Part shown: positions 58,483-64,000 of the stretch, piece after piece
How the letters are laid out: every line of letters starts with the position of its first letter
Position numbering within the stretch: the first letter of the stretch is position 1
NCBI GenBank assembly: GCA_017472605.1
Contig: JAFUPV010000027.1
Span: forward strand, 1 to 64,000
Reading direction: 5' to 3'
Origin: Lachnospiraceae bacterium
Lineage (GTDB): Bacteria; Bacillota; Clostridia; Lachnospirales; Lachnospiraceae
Length of the DNA: 64,000 nt
The notes under the pieces: model-generated
What the model was told of the DNA's origin: nothing
Seen by the model: the letters and a program-made list of their open reading frames with translations, nothing else
Database searches by the model: none
Made by a program: the position numbers and the translations under genes

Positions 58483-59222
58483 ACGGAAAGGTGAATGTTC
58501 AGGGGTATCTGGATTCCGTAAATGCACCATGGGGAAAGCTGTTTTACCGGCTTGTGTGGCATAACCTTAAGGTGGAAGGAAAGAAAGTTCTGGATTTTGG
58601 CAGTGGATTTGGGATTACGGCAGATCACCTGGCGGAATTAAATGAGGTGACAGCGGTTGAACCCAACGAGGAGATGCTGAAATACCGGTTTTGTGCTCAT
58701 GAATATGAGCAGCTTGTTGGAGGAATGGAACAGCTGAAAGCCATGCCGAATTCCAGCTTTGATGTGATTATCTGCCATAATGTTCTGGAGTATCTGGATC
58801 ATCGGGAAGAATTACTTGGAGAATTTTTCCGGTTACTGAAGCCGGATGGGTTTGTGTCAATTCTGAAGCATAATAAAGCCGGTAAGATTATGCAGAAAGC
58901 CGTGTTTGAATATAAAATCGAGGAGGCTCTGGATTTGCTTCACGATGGAACCGGTGTTTCAGTGAATTTCGGCGTGGTCAATGAATACAGCAATCAGGAG
59001 CTGGAACAGTACTGCAGAGGACTGTTTGTGATTGATCAAATTTATGGTGTGCGTACATTTTTTGCGCTTCAAAGGAACGAACTGAAGACAGGGGAAACGT
59101 GGTTGGAGGATATGTACAGACTGGAGTGTGCTGCGGAGGAGATACCGGAGTTCCGGGCTGTGGCGTTTTTTCAGCATGTGGTGTTGAAAAAAATGATCGT
59201 GATGGAGCAGGAAGCCGGATGA
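58479..59222 (+). CDS. Class I SAM-dependent methyltransferase
   Basis: 247 residues. VLDFGSGFGITADHLAELNE is motif I, VTAVEPNEEMLKY motif II and FDVIICHNVLEYLDHREELL motif IV. Acceptor unknown; the length and LYHxxR-free insertion are ordinary. ATG 58479 overlaps the GNAT stop and follows TCAGGAGGAGC. It ends before a terminator that serves the opposing minus-strand genes. Confidence 0.86.
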   Translation: MNGKVNVQGYLDSVNAPWGKLFYRLVWHNLKVEGKKVLDFGSGFGITADHLAELNEVTAVEPNEEMLKYRFCAHEYEQLVGGMEQLKAMPNSSFDVIICHNVLEYLDHREELLGEFFRLLKPDGFVSILKHNKAGKIMQKAVFEYKIEEALDLLHDGTGVSVNFGVVNEYSNQELEQYCRGLFVIDQIYGVRTFFALQRNELKTGETWLEDMYRLECAAEEIPEFRAVAFFQHVVLKKMIVMEQEAG

Positions 59223-59235
59223 GAATGGTAAAAAG

Positions 59236-59273
59236 GGCTGCGGAAGTGATGTGAGGAGTCATTCCGCAGCCCC
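59236..59273. terminator. Terminator between convergent genes at 59.2 kb
   Basis: GGGCTGCGGAA (59236-59246) pairs with TTCCGCAGCCC (59263-59273). AAAAA just left of it becomes a T run for the minus strand, so it mainly stops the SGNH-hydrolase transcript. Confidence 0.7.
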
Positions 59274-59307
59274 GGGAAGGGTTTATAACAAAATATAGAA
59301 CAGGTAA

Positions 59308-59955
59308 TCAGGCATAGGCAGATTCATAACAGAACAGAATCTTAATCAGGTCATAAATCGGACGCTTGCAGCTGTGGGGACGAACAAATCCAAGGGTAGA
59401 GAGGAAGGAAAGGACATCTCTTGTTTCCTTCGGATTCCAGACGCGTCTGTTTGTGATGTCACTGAATTCACAGTGCTCGGAATCGGCGATGAATTGCAGA
59501 TGACGGTTCATCTCACGGATGACGGCATCATTCGTTGGATTGCCTGTGTTTTCCGGTTGACAAGCCGGTGATGTGTCCGGTGCAGACGGAGTTTTCAGGG
59601 AGATGACTGCGATTCTGCAATTCTTATTCAGAGAGCGGATGTGCGCGATCAGTTCACAGTATTTCTGATCAAAGACAGCTGAATTTTCCTGAAACAGGAG
59701 ACGGTCTGCATCACCGATATGCAGTAAAACAATTTCCGGGTCAAGGGGAGCAACGCAGGCATCATATGTCCGGATGGCATCCGTGATGGAAAGGCCGCTG
59801 ACACTTCGGTTGTACAGTCGGGATTCAAGGGCAAATGCCTGTTTCAGCTCGCAGAGAGGAATTTCTCTGTCCTCACTTCCGCCGAAGATAACAATTCCGT
59901 TCTGCTCGGCAAATTCATTGAGTGCGGTATACTTTTTTGTGTCGAATTCAAACAT
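59308..59955 (-). CDS. SGNH/GDSL-like hydrolase
   Basis: 215 residues. IVIFGGSEDREIPLCELKQA (block I, with Ser), ESRLYNRSVSGLSITD (block II) and VLLHIGDADRLLF (block III) keep the order of SGNH hydrolases, with divergent residues at the active site. A final Asp-x-x-His is not obvious. Ester hydrolase activity is therefore tentative. The ATG overlaps the end of the preceding SemiSWEET-like gene by 8 nt. The product has no signal peptide. Confidence 0.65.
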   Translation of the reverse strand: MFEFDTKKYTALNEFAEQNGIVIFGGSEDREIPLCELKQAFALESRLYNRSVSGLSITDAIRTYDACVAPLDPEIVLLHIGDADRLLFQENSAVFDQKYCELIAHIRSLNKNCRIAVISLKTPSAPDTSPACQPENTGNPTNDAVIREMNRHLQFIADSEHCEFSDITNRRVWNPKETRDVLSFLSTLGFVRPHSCKRPIYDLIKILFCYESAYA

Positions 59956-60277
59956 TTCTCAGACCTCCAATTCTGATGTTGTGGTTTTTCCTTCCTTCCT
60001 GGTTCGTCTCTGCTTTCTTGTCCAGAGAAGCATTTCTGAAATATACAACGAGGTTCAGTCCCACAATGGCCAGATTGAGAAGGTATGCCACGAGGACGTA
60101 GTTCAGCTGATGGGTGAGGATTTTTGCGCTGATACCTGCGATGTAGCCGGTTATGATGAGAAGGATGAAGGGAAGGCTGGACCCTTTTGCTGTTTTGGCT
60201 TTGTAAGCCTTGATTAAATTCAGCGGCCAGGAAAAGCCGAAGCAGATAAGCATTGTTGTTTCAAGAATCGAACCCAT
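59948..60277 (-). CDS. SemiSWEET/PQ-loop-like membrane protein
   Basis: 109 residues with three hydrophobic segments: TTMLICFGFSWPLNLIKA, LPFILLIITGYIAGISAK and YVLVAYLLNLAIVGLNLVVY. The order WPLNLIKAYKAKTAKGSS resembles the PQ-loop of SemiSWEET sugar transporters, which dimerise to form the pore. The basic C-terminal tail is longer than usual. Function inferred from topology only. ATG at 60277 reads from the minus-strand promoter at 60316-60344. Confidence 0.7.
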   Translation of the reverse strand: MGSILETTMLICFGFSWPLNLIKAYKAKTAKGSSLPFILLIITGYIAGISAKILTHQLNYVLVAYLLNLAIVGLNLVVYFRNASLDKKAETNQEGRKNHNIRIGGLRNV

Positions 60278-60315
60278 GGTTAAGATCTCCTTTGTCTGTT
60301 TTTTGTTCAGGTGCT

Positions 60316-60344
60316 ATCATAGCGCCGGTCGGAAACAAATACAA
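60316..60344 (-). promoter_or_regulatory. Predicted promoter of the SemiSWEET-SGNH operon
   Basis: On the minus strand TTGTAT (60344-60339), 17-nt spacer, TATGAT (60321-60316), 38 nt ahead of the start codon; AAAGGAG precedes the ATG. Confidence 0.65.
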
Positions 60345-60424
60345 TTTTATGAAAAAAAGAAAAGGAAATGGTTCTGTGAAACCATTTTTTTTACTTTCAA
60401 AAGGTATTTCCGAATGTATCAAAA

Positions 60425-60453
60425 TTGCGTAGACCTCTTATTTATGGTAGAAT
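60425..60453 (+). promoter_or_regulatory. Predicted promoter of the DcuS/DcuR-type operon
   Basis: -35 TTGCGT (60425-60430), 17-nt spacer, -10 TAGAAT (60448-60453). Back-to-back with the minus-strand promoter, so 60278-60502 is a divergent control region. Confidence 0.6.
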
Positions 60454-60502
60454 GAAGCCGATTTCTTTTGGTGAAAAATGAGAAGCAGCAGGAGGAACGG
60501 TT

Positions 60503-62380
60503 ATGGCAATGGCAGAAAAATGGAAGAAAAGAAAGGAAGCAGAGCGAACCGGATTTGTACGGAAACAGGAGGAGCAGAATGAGCAGAGACAGGGTGAGCA
60601 AAGACAGAATGAGCAGAGACAGAGCGGGCAAAGACAGAATGGGCAGAGCCAAAAGCATTATACACAGAAAAGCATCCAGCAGATGTTTTTCCGGACCCAG
60701 CTGATTCTGATCGTTTCACTTGCTCTTTTCCTGGGGATTACAGGAACGCTGATCAACATCCATTTTGAGACGGAGAAGCGTGACCGGAATCTGCAGAATG
60801 TGGCGGAGGCCATTGCCCATTCCCCGATACTGACGGAGAATGGACTGGAGTTGGAAGAAGAGCAGATGGTCCTGATGGAATATCTGGATTCGCTGAAGGA
60901 AACGCTGGATGATATTGATGTGATTTCCGTCGTTGATACGGAACAGAGACGTGTCTATCATTCCAATCATGCTCTGATTGGCACGGTGTATGACGGAACA
61001 CTTCCTGTTTTTGTAGCCGAGAAAAAGGAATATGATACGGCAGATGAGACAGGTCCGTCCGGAACGCAGCGAAGGGCATATGCTGCTGTTTATGATGAGG
61101 ACGGAACATACAGCGGATTTGTTATGGCAATTATGCTGATGAAGAATATTCGAAACGAGGTAGTGCAAACACTGCTGATCTATGGATTGATTACGATTGT
61201 GGCTATCCTGATGGAGCTGATGATTTCCGCCGAGCTTTCCGGCATGATCAAGAAAAGTCTGATGGGCTATGAACCGGATGTGTTTACTGCCATGTATAAG
61301 ATGCGTGATAATATTCTGGAATCGCTGGATGAAGGAATTCTTGGTATTGATAAAAATGGAACGATACAGTTCGCCAACGAAGCGGCGACAGCAATGTTGA
61401 AACGTATGGAGGAGGGAACGGAAGAATGCAGCGCTGCGGAGCATGGGGAGGAGGAAAATGAGAAACCTGTCAGCAGCACGGAACGAACGATTACGGAAGT
61501 TGGAGGGCGGCTGGTCGGAACAGACATTAATCGCGTCTGTGACGGAACGATTCTTCTGCGCACGCTGGAGAGCGGAGAGAAGGAATTCAACGGAAACCTG
61601 GGAGATGCGGATATTCTGATCGACAGCATTCCGATCAAAGAGGAGGATGCTGTGGTTGGTGCCATTGGAATCCTTCATAACAGAGCAGAATACACAAGGC
61701 TGATGGAGGATCTGACAGGTACCAGATACCTTGTGGATTCCATGCGCGCCAATAATCATGATTTTACCAATAAGCTTCATGTGATTCTGGGACTGATTCA
61801 GATGGGGATGTATGAGGAGGCCACATCCTATATTCAGAATATAACAATTGTGCAGCGGGCGGCCATCAGCAGAATCATGAATGCAGTAAGTGATCCTGCA
61901 GTTGCGGCGCTGTTGATCGGAAAGACGGCAAGAGCATCGGAACTGAATGTGAAGTTTATTCTGAGAGAGGGCTGTTCTTATGTACCAACGGACATGAATC
62001 TTCCGTCGGAGGTACTTGTAACGGTGATTGGAAACCTGATTGACAATGCCTTTGAGGCTATGAATGAGAACAGTGATTATGACGCGCAGAAGGAGCTGAT
62101 GTTTGGAATATATTCCCGGCCGGGCGCGGTGCTGATCACTGCAGATGATACGGGATGCGGCATTTGTGAAGGAGACATGGAGCATATTTTTAAGAATGGC
62201 TATTCCACAAAAGGCCAGGGAAGAGGAACCGGTCTTTATCAGGTGAAAACGATGGTGGAAGGATTGGGCGGAACAATTGCCGTGGAATCTCAGGTAGGAG
62301 TTGGAACATCGTTTTCCGTAAGCTTCACAGGGGGGAAGGAGTTCCGGAAAGGAGCAGCAGAGAGATGTATAAGGTATTGA
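60503..62380 (+). CDS. DcuS/CitA-family sensor histidine kinase
   Basis: 625 residues. After a basic, Gln-rich start, membrane segments at about 65-85 (LILIVSLALFLGITGTLINI) and 222-243 (LLIYGLITIVAILMELMI) enclose an extracellular sensor domain. Then follow a PAS-like part, the phospho-acceptor region NNHDFTNKLHVILGLIQMG (His419) and the ATPase boxes NLIDNAFEAM and YSTKGQGRGTGLY. Family members sense C4-dicarboxylates or citrate; the ligand here is unknown. Residues 26-50 are five 5-residue QRQ repeats. ATG 60503 follows CAGGAGG. Confidence 0.88.
   Translation: MAMAEKWKKRKEAERTGFVRKQEEQNEQRQGEQRQNEQRQSGQRQNGQSQKHYTQKSIQQMFFRTQLILIVSLALFLGITGTLINIHFETEKRDRNLQNVAEAIAHSPILTENGLELEEEQMVLMEYLDSLKETLDDIDVISVVDTEQRRVYHSNHALIGTVYDGTLPVFVAEKKEYDTADETGPSGTQRRAYAAVYDEDGTYSGFVMAIMLMKNIRNEVVQTLLIYGLITIVAILMELMISAELSGMIKKSLMGYEPDVFTAMYKMRDNILESLDEGILGIDKNGTIQFANEAATAMLKRMEEGTEECSAAEHGEEENEKPVSSTERTITEVGGRLVGTDINRVCDGTILLRTLESGEKEFNGNLGDADILIDSIPIKEEDAVVGAIGILHNRAEYTRLMEDLTGTRYLVDSMRANNHDFTNKLHVILGLIQMGMYEEATSYIQNITIVQRAAISRIMNAVSDPAVAALLIGKTARASELNVKFILREGCSYVPTDMNLPSEVLVTVIGNLIDNAFEAMNENSDYDAQKELMFGIYSRPGAVLITADDTGCGICEGDMEHIFKNGYSTKGQGRGTGLYQVKTMVEGLGGTIAVESQVGVGTSFSVSFTGGKEFRKGAAERCIRY
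60578..60652 (+). repeat. In-frame 15-bp tandem repeat in the sensor kinase N terminus
   Basis: Five 15-bp units (60578-60652) encode NEQRQ, GEQRQ, NEQRQ, SGQRQ and NGQSQ in the cytoplasmic N terminus before the first membrane segment. Confidence 0.85.
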
Positions 62381-63042
62381 TCGTAGAAGATGATCCGATG
62401 GTTGCGATGATAAACCGTCAGTATATTGAACGGAATAGAAATTTTCAGGTGGTCGGATCGTGCAGGGACGGTAAAAGCGCGATTGGCTTTCTGGAGAGCA
62501 GGGAAGCAGATTTGCTGATTCTTGATGTGTTTATGCCTCATATGGATGGATTTGAGACGCTGCGGCAGATTCGCAGGAAACAGATTTCGGTGGACGCAAT
62601 TATGGTAACAGCGGCCAACGACCGGGAATCGCTGGAAGAGGCGCTTCACCTGGGAATCGTGGACTATCTGGTTAAGCCGTTTACCTTTGAACGGTTTCAG
62701 CTGGCGCTGGAGAAGTTCATCGTTCAGAATCATGCACTGAAGGATCTGGATACGCTGAATCAGAAAAGTATTGACTTGATTATTGAACATTCCAGGAAAA
62801 AGAGTGAGGAAGTTTATCCCAAGGGAATTCAGGAAAAGACGCTTCATCTGATTCTGGAGCAGCTGCGAAGGGAAGGCGACCAGTGGCTGACCGGTGATGA
62901 GATCGCAAAGCGGGTGGGACTGACCGGTGTTACGGTTCGGCGGTATATGAACTATCTGGCGGAATCCGGGAAAGTGACCGGGCAGATGAACTATGAGACA
63001 GGAGGAAGGCCTTGCATGGTGTACCGGCAAAAGGACGGATGA
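62365..63042 (+). CDS. DcuR/CitB-family response regulator
   Basis: 225 residues. Receiver: VLIVEDDPMVAMINRQYIER, phospho-acceptor Asp54 in LLILDVFMPHMDG, Lys in DYLVKPFTFERF. The C-terminal helix-turn-helix (TGDEIAKRVGLTGVTVRRY, MNYLAESGKVTGQMNY) is the CitB/DcuR type, with a winged-helix rather than LuxR fold. It overlaps the kinase by 16 nt, so the two are coupled. Target genes are not evident; metY follows with its own promoter-like region. Confidence 0.88.
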   Translation: MYKVLIVEDDPMVAMINRQYIERNRNFQVVGSCRDGKSAIGFLESREADLLILDVFMPHMDGFETLRQIRRKQISVDAIMVTAANDRESLEEALHLGIVDYLVKPFTFERFQLALEKFIVQNHALKDLDTLNQKSIDLIIEHSRKKSEEVYPKGIQEKTLHLILEQLRREGDQWLTGDEIAKRVGLTGVTVRRYMNYLAESGKVTGQMNYETGGRPCMVYRQKDG

Positions 63043-63226
63043 TGGTTTCGGAATGAGTCAGGTGGATTTTTTGACACGCAAAGAGTGACAGCGAAGGAGA
63101 AAGCGCAGATTTCTGTGTGAACGTGAGGAATCGCTGAAAAAGTGATGGCAAAATGCAGGGCAGTATGCTATACTCTTTTATAGCTGATTTTCAGGCAGTA
63201 ACACAGGAAAGGAAGTACCAAGAGCA

Positions 63227-64000
63227 ATGAGCGATTACAGAATTAATACAAAGTGTGTTCAGGCAGGCTATACACCAGGCAACGGCGAGCCGCGCCAGAT
63301 TCCGATTATCCAGTCAACCACGTTTAAATATGCAACCAGCGAGGACATGGGAAAGCTGTTTGACCTGGAGGCGTCCGGTTATTTCTATACCCGTCTTCAG
63401 AACCCGACGAATGACTATGTGGCAGCGAAAATCTGCGAGCTGGAGGGCGGAAGTGCAGCGATGCTGACTTCCTCCGGACAGGCAGCGAATTTCTTTGCGC
63501 TGTTTAATATCTGCGAGTGCGGCAGCCATATCGTTGCGTCCTCTTCCATCTATGGAGGAACCTTTAACCTGATTTCCGTTACGATGGCGAAGATGGGAAT
63601 CGAGACCACGTTTGTTTCCCCGGACTGTACGGAGGAAGAACTGAATGCGGCATTCCGCGAGAATACAAAGGCTGTGTTTGGTGAGACCATTGCAAACCCG
63701 GCTCTGACCGTTCTTGACATTGAGAAGTTTGCAAAAGCAGCTCATGCCCACGGTGTTCCGCTGATTGTTGACAACACGTTCCCGACACCGGTTAACTGCC
63801 GTCCGATTGAGTGGGGCGCTGATATCGTTACCCACTCCACCACCAAGTACATGGATGGTCATGGTGCTGCCGTAGGCGGCGCGATTGTGGATGCCGGAAA
63901 GTTTGACTGGATGGCTCACGCAGAGAAGTATCCGGGTCTCTGCACACCGGATGATTCCTATCACGGAATTACCTATGCAGAGAAGTTTGGCAAGGAAGGC
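63227..64000 (+). CDS. metY: O-acetylhomoserine sulfhydrylase-type PLP enzyme (5' part)
   Basis: 258 codons, open at the right window edge. IQSTTFKYATSEDMGKLFDL, YFYTRLQNPTNDYVAAKICE and the PLP Lys207 in THSTTKYMDGHG are the Cys/Met metabolism family. FGETIANPALTVLDIEKFAK and the following VDNTFPTPVNCRPIEWGADI are typical of MetY (O-acetylhomoserine aminocarboxypropyltransferase) rather than MetC. It makes homocysteine from sulfide. ATG 63227 follows AAAGGAAG. A TATACT -10 box lies at 63169-63174 with only a weak -35. Confidence 0.9.
   Translation, partial: MSDYRINTKCVQAGYTPGNGEPRQIPIIQSTTFKYATSEDMGKLFDLEASGYFYTRLQNPTNDYVAAKICELEGGSAAMLTSSGQAANFFALFNICECGSHIVASSSIYGGTFNLISVTMAKMGIETTFVSPDCTEEELNAAFRENTKAVFGETIANPALTVLDIEKFAKAAHAHGVPLIVDNTFPTPVNCRPIEWGADIVTHSTTKYMDGHGAAVGGAIVDAGKFDWMAHAEKYPGLCTPDDSYHGITYAEKFGKEG

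Noticed and set aside
60716-62185. A 489-codon open frame on the minus strand
   Set aside because: It lies fully opposite the sensor kinase, which has clear motifs and a promoter; the antisense product has no recognisable domain.
63043-63226. SAM or other riboswitch ahead of metY
   Set aside because: The gap is short and lacks the conserved SAM-I core and a terminator; only a -10-like box is visible.
1-64000. A classical integron (integrase gene with attC sites)
   Set aside because: No tyrosine recombinase gene was recognised and the boundary elements are 14 nt, far shorter than attC sites with their R and L boxes. Cassette exchange is kept only as a hypothesis.

Overview
The window looks like accessory chromosome from a Clostridia bacterium, most likely Lachnospiraceae. 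This is inferred from purine-rich GGAGG ribosome sites, TTGACA/TATAAT promoters, and characteristic families (Rpn nucleases, DUF234 ATPases, DUF2284, DUF5714, LplB/YtcP permeases, GH106-like hydrolase). No rRNA, tRNA, CRISPR array, integrase or transposase was recognised. Nearly everything is on the + strand; only four genes (23.7-24.5 kb and 59.3-60.3 kb) are on the minus strand.

1-6.1 kb: an A+T-rich string of single-gene cassettes (MazG-like, five GNATs, an alkyltransferase-like protein, a GyrI-like protein, a GNAT fusion, DUF2441, a histidine phosphatase). Most junctions carry the same 14-nt imperfect palindrome, consensus CAAATYCNAATTTG, between the stop codon of one gene and the ribosome site of the next. 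A rho-independent terminator at 6.0 kb closes the run. This is the best candidate here for an undescribed system: an integron-like cassette array without a visible integrase.

6.1-32.9 kb and 42.2-59.2 kb: a long co-oriented collection of unrelated, mostly single-gene small enzymes: more GNATs (15 in the window plus one fragment), aminoglycoside-modifying-enzyme relatives (one AAC(6')-like, two APH-like), SAM methyltransferases, DNA glycosylases, P-loop kinases, Nudix, MazG, a SUKH protein, an AbiE toxin-antitoxin pair with a broken toxin, MATE and CadD transporters, asnS and pcp. Fusions of normally separate proteins, some keeping the downstream gene's ribosome site and start inside the reading frame, and genes with internal deletions lie among them.

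33.1-42.2 kb: a carbohydrate-uptake locus (YesM/YesN-like regulators, solute-binding protein, two permeases, a large glycoside hydrolase, an esterase). Most of its genes are damaged or odd: truncated kinase, shortened receiver domain, binding protein without lipobox, amber codons in a permease and the esterase.

59.3-64 kb: a minus-strand SGNH-hydrolase/SemiSWEET-like pair, then a DcuS/DcuR-type two-component system and the start of a MetY-type O-acetylhomoserine sulfhydrylase.

Recurring genome-level themes are palindromic elements just ahead of ribosome sites, gene fusion, internal deletion, and in-frame tandem repeats (15, 18, 24 and 30 bp) inside four unrelated genes. Function calls rest on motif recognition only; no database search was run.
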